Assembly (NCBI GenBank): GCA_964443745.1
Contig: CAYUEN010000005.1
Location: 14,180-78,179, forward strand
From: CAYUEN01 sp964443745
GTDB taxonomy: Bacteria > Campylobacterota > Campylobacteria > Campylobacterales > QNZT01
DNA: 64,000 nucleotides
Direction of reading: 5' to 3'
Positions 33,969 to 43,205 of this stretch are shown piece by piece (within the stretch, counting starts at the first letter, position 1; every line of letters starts with the position of its first letter). The translations under genes were made by a program, and so were the position numbers. The notes beneath the pieces are model-generated. The model made no database searches and was not told the origin of the DNA. It saw nothing but the letters and a program-made list of their open reading frames with translations.

Positions 33969-34585
33969 AGCAGAAGCTTTTGCAAAGAGGCGATCGAATC
34001 GATCGCCTCGCCGTCAGCCCCGAACCCCCACCCCACATTGAGAAAATCGATACCCGCCTCTTTCGCGGCCATCCGGTCTTTGGGGCTATCACCAATGAGC
34101 AGATAATCCTCTTTGGACCAACCGTAATACGAAACGATCAGATCGATCATCTCGGGATGGGGCTTTGGTTTTAGGACTTCGTCTCCGCAGACGAGCAGAT
34201 CGAAAAAACGGTCGATACGGTTAGCAAACAGTATCTGCTCGGCCGAAACTCTGTAAGCGTTGGTCGCGATACAGAGTCTCTTCGAACTTTTTCTCAGACG
34301 CTTCAGGAGATCTTCCACCCCGGGATAGAGTCTGGTCTCTTTGCGGTGATGTTTCGCATAATACTCTTGAAACCAGAGAATATGGACCTTTTCGTACGCC
34401 TTTATACCGTAAAAGTAGGATGGCGCATGGATGGTAGGATCGTTGATACCTTTTAGAATCGAGGCTTTTTCCATCGCTCCCATTCCCAGGTGCCTTCTGA
34501 CGTAGTTGATCGCGTTGCAGATCACATCCGACGAATCGATCAAAGTTCCGTCCATATCGAATATCAGACATCTTTTATGCTGCAA
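33962..34585 (-). CDS. HAD-family hydrolase, phosphoglycolate phosphatase-like
   Basis: A 207-residue HAD phosphatase. Motif I (IFDMDGTLIDS) begins near residue 9, a helical cap follows, motif II is in RLCIATNAYR, the Lys in VLKPKPHPEM and motif IV in YLLIGDSPKDRMAAKEAG. The start is TTG at 34585 with AGGAGG seven bases upstream, inside the end of the antiporter gene. The substrate may be phosphoglycolate or another small phosphate ester. Confidence 0.88.
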   Translation of the reverse strand: MQHKRCLIFDMDGTLIDSSDVICNAINYVRRHLGMGAMEKASILKGINDPTIHAPSYFYGIKAYEKVHILWFQEYYAKHHRKETRLYPGVEDLLKRLRKSSKRLCIATNAYRVSAEQILFANRIDRFFDLLVCGDEVLKPKPHPEMIDLIVSYYGWSKEDYLLIGDSPKDRMAAKEAGIDFLNVGWGFGADGEAIDSIASLQKLLLQ

Positions 34586-36180
34586 GCGAGCACCTCCTTC
34601 AAGATGGTATCCGCCACGACACGGCTGGCGTTGACGATATGGTTCACCGCAAAGGTTTCGATGATTTTCTGGTGGCTTTCGTTTTGGACCTTGACGATCG
34701 TGTTGACATCGGGTGCGATAGAGGTGACGGCGTCGACGACCATCCGGGTCTTGGCGACGTTTTCGATCGCGACGACGACGGCGAGCGCCTCCTTGATTCC
34801 CGCCGCCTCCAGAACCGTCCGCTCCATCGCGTTGCCGAGGATCATCGGCTCTTTTGCGGATTGGGCGAGTTTCGCGAGCGTATAGTCGTGTTCGATCACG
34901 AGATAGTCGATTCCCAGCGTTTTGAGTTTTTTGGCCAATTTCTGGCCGAGCGGGCCGTATCCGCAGATGACGACATGGTTTCGATACCCCTGCGATCTGA
35001 GGATCAACTGCGTTTCAGGCTCCTTCAAAAAGATCGTATCGGCGATCTTTTTGAGGTGGTTGATGACAAACGGGGTCAGAATCATCGAAAGGACGACCAT
35101 GACGATCAGAATCTGGTTGACAGTCGGATCGATCAACCCGTTTTGGGATGCGAGCGCGAAAATCGCGAGCGCGAACTCACCCACCTGCATCAGTGTCAAA
35201 GAGGCTTTGAGCGCGGTGCGCTTTTGTAAAAAGAGGTTGAGCGCTCCAAAAAGCAACAACGCCTTGAGAAGCATCACCGCAACGAGCAGCGCCAACACCG
35301 TATAGCGGTTTTGCCAGACGATCGCCAAATCGATCTGCATCCCGATCGTAACGAAAAAGATACCCAGTAGAATATCGCGAAAAGAGATCAAATCAGATTC
35401 GATTCGGTATTTGAACTTCGTCTCCGCAAGTGTCATGCCCGCCAAAAAAGCTCCCAGCGAATAGGTAAATCCCAACCGATGCGCCATATAAGAGGCACCC
35501 ACCACGACAAGCAGCGTCGCGATCAGAAAGATCTCCTCCGAATCGGTGGAGAGCACCCACTCCAGAAAGTACTCCAACAGATATTTTCCCACTACGAAGA
35601 TGATCAACAGCAAAATCGCCATATCGACCATCGTCCAGAAAAGGAGCGTACCGACGGCCTGGCTTTGCGAAGTGAAAAGAGAGATCATCAGCAGGATCGG
35701 AATTACGGCGATATCTTGAAACAGCAACACTCCCAGGCTCACCCGCCCGTATCCGCTGTGCAGCTCTCCCCTTTCGTTCAGCATCTTCAAGACGATCGCC
35801 GTGGAAGAGAGCGCCAAGGCGAATCCGATGACGATGGCGCTTTTGAGTTCGATACCCAGCACTTCATGGCTGAAGGCTCCGAAGAGATTTCCCGTGAGCA
35901 TCAACTGCAAAAAACCGAAAACGAACACCTCTTTTTTCATGGAAAGCAGATGACGGATCGAAAACTCCAATCCGATCGTGAACATCAAAAAGACGATCCC
36001 GAACTCCGCCAGATGGGAGAGCGTACTGTTTTCGTGATGGGGAAGGTCGAAAAGATAGGTGATCATCGTACCCGAAAAGATATAGCCGATGACGGTGGGT
36101 ATCGCGAACCGTTTGAAGAGTACGTTGAGGATCGTCGCGATCAGGATCGTCGTCAAAAAGATCGGCAATATCTGCTGCAT
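34564..36180 (-). CDS. Kef-type monovalent cation:proton antiporter with TrkA-N domain
   Basis: A 538-residue CPA2 antiporter. About twelve membrane helices span residues 5-380 with FRFAIPTVIGYIFSGTMI-like and FGIVFLMFTIGLEFSIRHL motifs. A TrkA-N (RCK) domain begins at about 405: HVVICGYGPLGQKLAKKLK binds NAD(H). It probably exports K+ or Na+ in exchange for protons under redox or nucleotide control. The TrkA-C part seems short or absent. The 3' end overlaps the HAD gene by 22 bases. Confidence 0.9.
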   Translation of the reverse strand: MQQILPIFLTTILIATILNVLFKRFAIPTVIGYIFSGTMITYLFDLPHHENSTLSHLAEFGIVFLMFTIGLEFSIRHLLSMKKEVFVFGFLQLMLTGNLFGAFSHEVLGIELKSAIVIGFALALSSTAIVLKMLNERGELHSGYGRVSLGVLLFQDIAVIPILLMISLFTSQSQAVGTLLFWTMVDMAILLLIIFVVGKYLLEYFLEWVLSTDSEEIFLIATLLVVVGASYMAHRLGFTYSLGAFLAGMTLAETKFKYRIESDLISFRDILLGIFFVTIGMQIDLAIVWQNRYTVLALLVAVMLLKALLLFGALNLFLQKRTALKASLTLMQVGEFALAIFALASQNGLIDPTVNQILIVMVVLSMILTPFVINHLKKIADTIFLKEPETQLILRSQGYRNHVVICGYGPLGQKLAKKLKTLGIDYLVIEHDYTLAKLAQSAKEPMILGNAMERTVLEAAGIKEALAVVVAIENVAKTRMVVDAVTSIAPDVNTIVKVQNESHQKIIETFAVNHIVNASRVVADTILKEVLACSIKDV

Positions 36181-36244
36181 CCCGCCCCCTTAGGATAATT
36201 TCACGATTTTCTGGCACAATTGTATCATAAAGGTGTCGATATTG

Positions 36245-36250
36245 TATAAT
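36245..36250 (+). promoter_or_regulatory. -10 box of the thioredoxin-fold gene
   Basis: TATAAT (36245-36250) in ATTGTATAATCAC, 20 bases before the TTG start. A TACAAT on the opposite strand near 36216-36221 may serve the antiporter gene, so this short divergent region holds both promoters. Confidence 0.5.
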
Positions 36251-36270
36251 CACCCAAAAGGAGTGAAGTA

Positions 36271-36642
36271 TTGAAAAAAATCGTTTTTTTAACTCTATGG
36301 ACGATCTTGTCTCTTTTTGCGAAGCCTTCCGTTGCGCAACCCAAACTCCAAATGCTTTTTGTCTACCAGGATGGATGCTTCTGGTGCGAGAAGATGGAGA
36401 GAGAGCTTTTTGACAAGCCCTCCAACATGGCGAAAATTTCGCGTCGATACCGCTTCGCGAAGATGAACAAAAACGATCCGAAACTCCCCGTTTTTTTGGA
36501 TCCGCACTTCTTTCCCACCACCTATATCCTCTCACCCGATGGCAAACGGATAGTGGACGAACTGCCCGGATATATGAAAACCGACCAATTCCTCGACTAT
36601 ATCAAAGAGCTCTACGAATTGGAGGGACACACCTCCCGTTAG
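36271..36642 (+). CDS. Periplasmic thioredoxin-fold protein (SoxW/thiol-disulfide type)
   Basis: A 123-residue exported protein with a signal peptide (KIVFLTLWTILSLFAKPSVA). The fold has the redox pair in DGCFWCEKMERELF (CFWC) and the cis-Pro region FFPTTYILSPDGK. Such proteins reduce cytochrome c maturation or Sox partners in the periplasm; which partner applies is not clear. The start is TTG with GGAG seven bases upstream. Confidence 0.85.
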   Translation: MKKIVFLTLWTILSLFAKPSVAQPKLQMLFVYQDGCFWCEKMERELFDKPSNMAKISRRYRFAKMNKNDPKLPVFLDPHFFPTTYILSPDGKRIVDELPGYMKTDQFLDYIKELYELEGHTSR

Positions 36643-36702
36643 CGCACTTTTACCCCTTTTTGGATAGAATCCCCCAAATTTCACCACCGAAGGGAGTTGT
36701 TT

Positions 36703-39336
36703 ATGCAAAACAACGAAAGTGTATACGACCCGCACGATATCGAAAAAAGATACTACAGAATCTGGGAGGAGCGCGGCTATTTCGAAGTGGACGGGAACAA
36801 ACAGATACAGGATGAGGGAAAACACTTCTGTATCATGATGCCCCCGCCCAATGTCACCGGCTCTCTCCATATCGGCCATGCGCTCACTTTCACCCTGCAA
36901 GACATCATGACGCGTTACAAAAGGATGGACGGCTACAGAACGCTTTGGCAGCCCGGTACCGACCATGCCGGAATCGCGACGCAAAACGTCGTCGAAAAGC
37001 AGCTGCTCGCGGAAGGAACGACGAAAGAGGAGTTGGGGCGCGAAGCCTTTTTGGAGCGCGTCTGGAAGTGGAAAGCCTACAGCGGCGGTGAAATTGTCCA
37101 TCAGATGCGCAGACTCGGCGTCTCTCCAGCGTGGAGCAGAGAGCGCTTCACGATGGACGAAGGACTCAAGAACGCCGTCAAAAAGGCGTTCGTACGGCTA
37201 TATGAAGAGGGATTGATCGTCCGGGACAACTATATGGTCAACTGGTGTACGCATGATGGCGCTCTCAGCGACATCGAAGTCGAATACGAAGAGACGATGG
37301 GCCACCTCTACCACATACGCTATCCTCTCAGCGACGGAAGCGGTTACGTGGTCGTCGCCACGACACGTCCGGAGACCTATTTCGGCGATACGGCCGTGAT
37401 GGTCCATCCCGACGACGAACGCTACCGAAAACTGGTGGGAAAACGGGTGAAACTCCCCCTGATAGGAAGAGAGATACCGATCATCGCGGATGATCATGTC
37501 GACAGAGAGTTCGGTACCGGTATAGTCAAAGTCACACCCGCTCACGATCCCAACGACTACGAAGTGGGTAAGCGGCACCATCTGCCTTTCGTCACATGTT
37601 TTGACGAAAAGGGATTTTTGAACGAAGCTTGCGGAGAGTTCGAAGGGTTGGAGCGATTGGCGGCCAGAGAGAAGGTGGTGGAGAGGCTACAAGAAGAGGG
37701 ATTCGTCGAAAAGATCGAACCTCACCAGCATCAGGTAGGACACTGCTATCGCTGTAAAAACGTAGTAGAACCCTATATCTCCAGACAGTGGTTCGTCAAG
37801 AAGGAGATCGCCGACGAAGCGATCGCGAAGGTCGCGGCCGGAGAAACCAAATTTTTCCCACCCCACTGGATCAACTCATTCAACGCATGGATGAACGAAT
37901 TACGGGACTGGTGCATCTCCAGACAGCTCTGGTGGGGCCACAGGATTCCCGTTTTCTACTGTAGAAGCTGCGATCATGAATGGGCGACGGAAATCGAACA
38001 TCCCGGTAGCTGTCCTGCTTGTGGCTCCAAAGACATCTTCCAGGATCCGGACGTATTGGATACCTGGTTTAGTTCCGGGCTCTGGCCCTTCTCGACATTG
38101 GGATGGGGAAACGGCGAGTTTGGGGAAGGAGTCTTGTGGCAAAAAGACGACCTGGAGAAATTCTATCCCAATTCGATGCTGATTACGGGATTTGATATCC
38201 TCTTTTTCTGGGTCGCACGGATGATGTTCAGCGGGGTCCATTTTTTGAAAGAGGTACCTTTCAAGGATGTCTATCTCCATGCGCTCGTACGGGACGAACA
38301 CGGCGCGAAGATGAGCAAATCCAAAGGAAACGTCATCGATCCGCTCGATATGATCGAAGCTTTCAACGCCGACACGCTTCGCTTCACTCTGGCCGCTCTC
38401 GCCGTCCAGGGGCGCGACATCAAACTCAGTCGCGAAAAACTGGGGCTGTATCGCAACTTCACCAACAAACTCCACAACGCCACCAGATTTCTGCTGCTCA
38501 ACCACGAAAGATTCGACGATCTCGAAGAGGCGAAGATCGACACGCCGTTGGGTCGCTATATGCTCAGCCGTTTTTATGCCGCCACCGCATCGGTCAGGGA
38601 AGCGATCGACAGTTACCGTTTCAACGATGCGGCGATGGCGCTCTATCGCTTCTTCTGGGGAGAGTTCTGCGACTGGGGAATCGAACTCTCCAAAGCGGAC
38701 AAAGCGAGCATCGCGGAACTGGGTAGCATCTACAAAGCCTCGCTCAAGCTTTTGCATCCTTTTATGCCCTTTATCAGCGAGCATCTTTACCATATGCTAA
38801 GCGGTACGAAGCTGGAAGACTCCCGATCGATCATGGTGATGCGCTACCCCAAAGCTCAAGATAGAGACGAGAAGATCGAGCGCGAATTCGCTCTCGTCAT
38901 CGATGCGATCGTCGGAATCCGTCGAGCGAAAGCGAACATCGACCTGGCAAACCGGCCGATCGATCGAGCGATGATTCAAAACCACACTTCCGTGGATATT
39001 ACCAACAAGGCCCCCTTCATCGAAAAGCTGGCGAAAGTAAAAGAGGTGCGTTTTGTTGATGACAAACCCCAAAACGTCGTCGCCGACATCTCCCGCAGCC
39101 TTAGTTGCTACATCCCGCTGGAGGGGGTCGATCTGCAACCGATCCTCGAACGCCTGCGGCATCAGAAGGAGAAGCTCGAAAAAGAGATTCAAAAGATACA
39201 GAAGATGCTTTCCAACGAAAAATTCGTCGCAAACGCCCCGGAAGCCGTCGTCGCACAAAATCGCGAAGCGCTTGAGCGGGCGATCGAGCAACGAACGAAA
39301 GTGGAAGGGGAGTTGAAAAATCTGGGCGATTCGTAA
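36703..39336 (+). CDS. valS: Valyl-tRNA synthetase
   Basis: Charges tRNA-Val. The start at 36703 is preceded by AAGGGAG at six bases; it gives 877 residues. The class I motifs are PNVTGSLHIGHAL (HIGH) and KMSKSKGNVIDP (KMSKS). The editing domain has ATTRPETYFGDTAV and GTGIVKVTPAHDPNDYEVG. A Cys4 zinc site (CRSCDHEW ... CPACGSKD) lies at about 425-450. The C-terminal coiled coil (LEKEIQKIQKML) is the usual tRNA-binding arm. Confidence 0.97.
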   Translation: MQNNESVYDPHDIEKRYYRIWEERGYFEVDGNKQIQDEGKHFCIMMPPPNVTGSLHIGHALTFTLQDIMTRYKRMDGYRTLWQPGTDHAGIATQNVVEKQLLAEGTTKEELGREAFLERVWKWKAYSGGEIVHQMRRLGVSPAWSRERFTMDEGLKNAVKKAFVRLYEEGLIVRDNYMVNWCTHDGALSDIEVEYEETMGHLYHIRYPLSDGSGYVVVATTRPETYFGDTAVMVHPDDERYRKLVGKRVKLPLIGREIPIIADDHVDREFGTGIVKVTPAHDPNDYEVGKRHHLPFVTCFDEKGFLNEACGEFEGLERLAAREKVVERLQEEGFVEKIEPHQHQVGHCYRCKNVVEPYISRQWFVKKEIADEAIAKVAAGETKFFPPHWINSFNAWMNELRDWCISRQLWWGHRIPVFYCRSCDHEWATEIEHPGSCPACGSKDIFQDPDVLDTWFSSGLWPFSTLGWGNGEFGEGVLWQKDDLEKFYPNSMLITGFDILFFWVARMMFSGVHFLKEVPFKDVYLHALVRDEHGAKMSKSKGNVIDPLDMIEAFNADTLRFTLAALAVQGRDIKLSREKLGLYRNFTNKLHNATRFLLLNHERFDDLEEAKIDTPLGRYMLSRFYAATASVREAIDSYRFNDAAMALYRFFWGEFCDWGIELSKADKASIAELGSIYKASLKLLHPFMPFISEHLYHMLSGTKLEDSRSIMVMRYPKAQDRDEKIEREFALVIDAIVGIRRAKANIDLANRPIDRAMIQNHTSVDITNKAPFIEKLAKVKEVRFVDDKPQNVVADISRSLSCYIPLEGVDLQPILERLRHQKEKLEKEIQKIQKMLSNEKFVANAPEAVVAQNREALERAIEQRTKVEGELKNLGDS

Positions 39337-39361
39337 AGGGCGCCGGATCCGGAAATACGAT

Positions 39362-39931
39362 CTAGATCCGATACCCGCTCAACACCGTGACGATGGTCTC
39401 ATCGGGTTTGATAAGATAACCGGTGGCATCTTCGTAGCTGACCACCTCCACATATAGATCCCGCCATCTTCCGTGATATTCGAAAAGATTTTTTTTGATG
39501 CCATTTTTCAAATGCAACTCTTTTGAGGAAACCTTTTGCCAACCACGCTCCTTAAACCCTTTTTCCAAAAGCGAGACGATTTTGCTGTACGCCTTTTGTT
39601 TTTCCTTGCTGACAAAATGGGCGATATCGCTTAGAGGATAGGTTTTGGCATATTCTCTCTTTTTCGTTTCGTCAAACTAGGTTATCCCCGTTCCGTTTAA
39701 AACGACGGGCTTGTAAATTTTGGCATAAGGAAAAGTGTGTTGCAATACTTGATCTTGAGATTTTAGATGCAAACGATCGATCACCCCCAGCATCTTCAAA
39801 TCCGTATCGCTAAAACTTGAAAAAGTGGAAGTGTCGGCAGGTATACGGCAGGGTAACGACAGAAGCAGATACAGCGTCAAAAAAATGCGATTGGTGCGCC
39901 GTTTTTCATGTCGCCATTCTCCCAAAACCAT
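39362..39931 (-). pseudogene. Secreted protein gene interrupted by an in-frame TAG
   Basis: One continuous reading frame on the minus strand broken only by TAG at 39679-39677. The upstream part (84 residues from 39931) has a signal-like segment (LTLYLLLSLPCRIPA) and ends PVVLNGTGIT. After the TAG the same frame continues FDETKKREYAKTYPLSDIAH and then 'SLLEKGFKERGWQKV' to GYRI. The intact protein would have about 189 residues. The signal peptide may also be disturbed: an ATG with GGGAG upstream (MKNGAPIAFF) enters the frame only if the run of seven T near 39882 had eight. I recognise no family. Two lesions would favour decay; amber readthrough is the alternative. Confidence 0.6.
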
Positions 39932-39995
39932 TCGAAGATGCGAGAGCCTACCGCAATACTGGTAGATTAGATGAAAAATCTAGAGAAAGAAATCA

Positions 39996-40445
39996 TCAAG
40001 CGCCTGTAAAATTGGGTATTCGAATCATCTGACCTGGATAGATTTTATCCGGATGCTTGATCACTTCGCGATTGGCTTCGAAAATCTCTTTGTAGCGACT
40101 GCCGTCTTTGTAGTAGATTTCGGCGATTTTCCAGAGAGTGTCGCCTTTTTGCACCTCATAATAGAGATCCTGTAGAGGCTGAGGCTCCTCTTCCGTCTCC
40201 AACTCATCCGTCACCACTTTGGATACCCCTTCGATATTACCCGCAATCAGTGCCGCTTTTGCGACATCTTCACTGTTTCTGGCCTTGCCGCTGAGCCTCA
40301 CCGTCTCACCCTCCACTCTCACTTCCAGATCCTCGATAGGCATCGTGGCGCTGTTGCTGGCGATCTCGTTTTTGATCGCTTCATTGTCGTCTCCCCGACC
40401 CAGCAGTCTCTTTCCGGCATCTTTGACGAAATCGAAAAAGCCCAT
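39996..40445 (-). CDS. kbp: BON-LysM domain protein (YgaU/Kbp type)
   Basis: A 149-residue cytoplasmic protein, the same length as E. coli Kbp (YgaU), which binds K+. The start MGFFDFVKDAGKRLLGRG has AGGAG five bases upstream. A BON domain at about 22-85 (LEVRVEGETVRLSGKARN) and a LysM domain at about 95-145 (YEVQKGDTLWKIAEIYYKDG, then HPDKIYPGQMIRIP) are clear. No signal peptide. TATAAT at 40476-40481 (minus) is the likely promoter. Confidence 0.9.
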   Translation of the reverse strand: MGFFDFVKDAGKRLLGRGDDNEAIKNEIASNSATMPIEDLEVRVEGETVRLSGKARNSEDVAKAALIAGNIEGVSKVVTDELETEEEPQPLQDLYYEVQKGDTLWKIAEIYYKDGSRYKEIFEANREVIKHPDKIYPGQMIRIPNFTGA

Positions 40446-40475
40446 TTTAGCTCCTTTTCCAAAATATTTCATTCC

Positions 40476-40481
40476 ATTATA
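40476..40481 (-). promoter_or_regulatory. -10 box of the BON-LysM gene
   Basis: Minus-strand TATAAT in CCCTATAATGGAA, about 30 bases before the ATG at 40445, between mogA and this gene. Confidence 0.5.
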
Positions 40482-40503
40482 GGGAAGTGGGCTTTATAGG
40501 AAA

Positions 40504-41031
40504 TTATTTTTTCGGTCTAAATATTTTTATAACCTCTTCATGAGCTTCGATATAAGGACCCCCTATCAGATCGATACAGTAGGGAACGGCGGGAAAAACC
40601 GCATCCAGACACTCGCGGATCGATTTGGGTTTGCCGGGGAGATTGATGATCAGGCTCTTTCCCCGGATCCCTGCGGTCTGCCTGGAGAGAATAGCGGTGG
40701 GTACGTACTGCAGACTCACTTGGCGCATCAACTCTCCAAATCCAGGTAGAAGCTTGTCGCATACCGCTTCGGTGGCTTCGGGCGTCACGTCTCTGGGAGC
40801 CGGACCGGTTCCCCCGGTCGTGACCACCAGCGCACACCCCTTCTCACAGAGTTCGATCAATGTTTTTTCTATCGTCTCTTTCTCGTCCGGAATACAGCGA
40901 TAATGCTCTTCGAAAGGATTTTTCAGATACGCCTTCATCGTGTCGATGATCGCCATACCCGAAATATCCTCATAAACTCCACTACTCGCACGATCTGATG
41001 CCGTCACGATGCCTATCTTGACAAGATCCAT
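40504..41031 (-). CDS. mogA: Molybdopterin adenylyltransferase MogA
   Basis: Adenylates molybdopterin before metal insertion in molybdenum cofactor synthesis. It has 175 residues from MDLVKIGIVTASDRASSGVY, with AAGGAG six bases upstream. The MoCF-biosynthesis motif is clear: LVVTTGGTGPAPRDVTPEAT, then SLIINLPGKPKSIRECLDAV. Its 5' end lies 50 bases inside the bioV frame. Confidence 0.94.
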   Translation of the reverse strand: MDLVKIGIVTASDRASSGVYEDISGMAIIDTMKAYLKNPFEEHYRCIPDEKETIEKTLIELCEKGCALVVTTGGTGPAPRDVTPEATEAVCDKLLPGFGELMRQVSLQYVPTAILSRQTAGIRGKSLIINLPGKPKSIRECLDAVFPAVPYCIDLIGGPYIEAHEEVIKIFRPKK

Positions 41032-41548
41032 ATTCCGCTCCTTCGATGATATGACCACAATTTTTGAAGTAGTATACCGAAGCATACTTTGCAAACCACT
41101 CTTTCGCGCTTTGTGCGTCGACGATTCGATCTTTCGCTCCCAGATAGACTTCGATCACCACGCCACGATCGAGAAGGCGTCGGATTTTTCGCTCCTCCCA
41201 GCGGTAGCGAAGCAGAAATTCGAGCGATGTGTAATCGACAGCGCCCCGATAGGGGCTTAGGTCCAAATCAGACGGGTAGGCGCAGTTGTGAAGAAAACGT
41301 TCCATATACGTGTCGGGATCGTTTCGGAAAGCGGAAAGCTGGAGCCGTTTGAAAGCTTCCGTTTGACTCTGGAAAAAGGCGGGAGAGAGAAGTTGAAGCA
41401 GGTCCACTCTACGATCGGATGCGAGCGTATATTCGAAAGCCTCTATCGCCCCCTTGCTGAAACCAGCCACGGTGTAATCACTTTCTATCAGGTACTTCTC
41501 GAAGAGTTCCGATTCATTTTGTAGTCCAAAACCGCTAAAGAACCGCAC
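40982..41548 (-). CDS. bioV: Pimeloyl-ACP methyl ester esterase BioV
   Basis: Removes the methyl ester that lets pimelate be built by fatty acid enzymes for biotin, the Helicobacter-type alternative to BioH. It has 188 residues from the GTG at 41548 (GGAG nine bases upstream). It begins RFFSGFGLQNESELFEKYL and has the nucleophile elbow VAGFSKGAIEAFEY, LLSPAFFQSQTEAFKRLQL and IEVYLGAKDRIVDAQ with the Asp, then NCGHI with the His. These match H. pylori BioV from memory. The last 20 residues extend over the mogA start. It overlaps the end of the FtsH-like gene by 14 bases. Confidence 0.88.
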   Translation of the reverse strand: MRFFSGFGLQNESELFEKYLIESDYTVAGFSKGAIEAFEYTLASDRRVDLLQLLSPAFFQSQTEAFKRLQLSAFRNDPDTYMERFLHNCAYPSDLDLSPYRGAVDYTSLEFLLRYRWEERKIRRLLDRGVVIEVYLGAKDRIVDAQSAKEWFAKYASVYYFKNCGHIIEGAEYGSCQDRHRDGIRSCE

Positions 41549-43205
41549 CGATGATCTCTCCAACCTCCTCTTTGGAGATACTTTCTTGATTTAGCAACCG
41601 ATCCCTGATCGCGAAAAGTGCCGGTTTGGCTCTTTCCAGAAAAGACTTCAACTCTTTTTGAGCCTCTTCGAGCATGGAGATGCTATCGGATGCGGTCGCA
41701 ACGATCGTATCGCCCATCGCATATTTCTCGACCATCTCAGCCGCGAGCAGGCGGGCACGATGGAGATCCTCCATCGCATTGGAGAACGGCTCTTCAAAAA
41801 GAAGTTTGCAAGCGACATAACCAGAAAGAGCGACCTTGAGTTTGGCGAGCATCTGTGTTCTTGATTCGATCTCCCTGTCGATATCGTTCAATGCACTACC
41901 AATCATCGTGATCTTGTCGAAATCTATCTCGTACCAATAGGCAGTAAGCGCTTTGGCAGCCTGATAGGTCGCCTGAATTCGCTTCTCCTCTTCATTGTAA
42001 CTGAGAATCTTTCTCTTGCCGAGCAATACTTTGTCTCTAACTGCCAGAAAATCCTCCATCGTCACCTCTTTCGCCTTGCGTTTGAGTGCATGGAGTGCCG
42101 CCTCGTTGACAAGTGTAGCGAGTGAAGCTCCGCTAAATCCAACCGTCATTCTAGCGATTTCGGAGAGCTCCAGATGGTGGGGTTTGTCCTGGAGATAGAC
42201 GCCTAAAATCGCCTCCCGCTCTCTGATATCGGGTAACGAAACGAAAACACGCCTATCGAAACGCCCGGGTCTTAGCAACGCTTCGTCAAGCACTTCGATC
42301 TTGTTGGTCGCGGCGATCACGATGACGTTGGAACTCTCTTCGAAACCATCCATCTCGGTCAGTAGTTGATTGAGCGTCGATTCACGTTCGTCGTTTCGCA
42401 TCGCACCTCTCGCTTTTCCCACCGCATCGATTTCGTCGATGAAAATGATGGAGGGGGCGTAACGTTTGGCGTTTTGAAAGAGTTCACTGACCCGTTTGGC
42501 TCCCATTCCGACATAGATCTGTACGAAAGAGGCACCACTTTGATAAAAGAAAGGTACATTGGCCTCGCCGGCGACCGCCTTGGCGATGAGAGTCTTGCCC
42601 ACGCCGGGAGGCCCGATCAAAAGCACACCCCTGGGCATTTTGATGCCGAAGGCTTGGTATTTTTCCGGATTTTTCAAAAAATCCACCACTTCAGCGAGCT
42701 CCTCTTTGACACCCTCGATTCCCGCCACATCTTTAAAAGTCACTTCCGAAACGGCCGGTGCGATTTTTCGATGGAATTGATAGGCATCCAGATTGAAGGC
42801 GAGATTTTGCTGATCTTTTCCCTCTTCTTCACGTGTTCGTCTGGTTCTTCTGCCAAAGAGAAGAATCAAAAGCAGAAGCGAAAAGAGAAGAACAAGTACA
42901 AAACGCTCTTCAGGGTGCAATCCCGATGTATCTATCTCAACCGGCACCTTGTCCAGCAACTCTTGAAGATCGATTCCCTCCTTGATGATCGCATAACGGT
43001 CTTCGTCTGTATAGAGAATCACCCTCTCCGTATCGATTCGCGCCTTGGTAAAGAGATCGTTTTTCAAAAAGGAGCGGTATGTGTGCATATCGATCGTTTT
43101 GATCGGTTTTTGGAGTGATGCGATCATCGCCAAAGCAATAAGCATCGCGAACGCTATCGCCATAATGCGCGCTTTTTTATCTTTAAAAATCTGCAATCGT
43201 TTCAT
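41535..43205 (-). CDS. FtsH-like membrane AAA+ protein lacking the protease motif
   Basis: A 556-residue FtsH paralogue. It has two N-terminal membrane helices (about 13-30 and 103-118) around a periplasmic segment. The AAA module is intact: GPPGVGKT (199-206), IIFIDEIDAVG, the SRH in LLRPGRFDR. In the C-terminal domain the zinc HEAGH of FtsH is replaced by YQAAK (about 415-419), and the region of the third ligand is also changed, so it cannot be a zinc protease. It could unfold or remodel membrane proteins, or join true FtsH. FtsH-like paralogues occur in Campylobacterota; a second, active ftsH is expected elsewhere. Overlaps mtaB by 23 bases. Confidence 0.9.
   Translation of the reverse strand: MKRLQIFKDKKARIMAIAFAMLIALAMIASLQKPIKTIDMHTYRSFLKNDLFTKARIDTERVILYTDEDRYAIIKEGIDLQELLDKVPVEIDTSGLHPEERFVLVLLFSLLLLILLFGRRTRRTREEEGKDQQNLAFNLDAYQFHRKIAPAVSEVTFKDVAGIEGVKEELAEVVDFLKNPEKYQAFGIKMPRGVLLIGPPGVGKTLIAKAVAGEANVPFFYQSGASFVQIYVGMGAKRVSELFQNAKRYAPSIIFIDEIDAVGKARGAMRNDERESTLNQLLTEMDGFEESSNVIVIAATNKIEVLDEALLRPGRFDRRVFVSLPDIREREAILGVYLQDKPHHLELSEIARMTVGFSGASLATLVNEAALHALKRKAKEVTMEDFLAVRDKVLLGKRKILSYNEEEKRIQATYQAAKALTAYWYEIDFDKITMIGSALNDIDREIESRTQMLAKLKVALSGYVACKLLFEEPFSNAMEDLHRARLLAAEMVEKYAMGDTIVATASDSISMLEEAQKELKSFLERAKPALFAIRDRLLNQESISKEEVGEIIGAVL

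Noticed and set aside
39337..39361. Palindrome CCGGATCCGG after valS as a terminator
   Set aside because: It has no loop and no T-run; a short perfect palindrome alone does not form an intrinsic terminator.
39677..39679. Pyrrolysine at the in-frame TAG
   Set aside because: No pyrrolysine genes are present and the protein is not a methylamine enzyme; mutation or readthrough is simpler.
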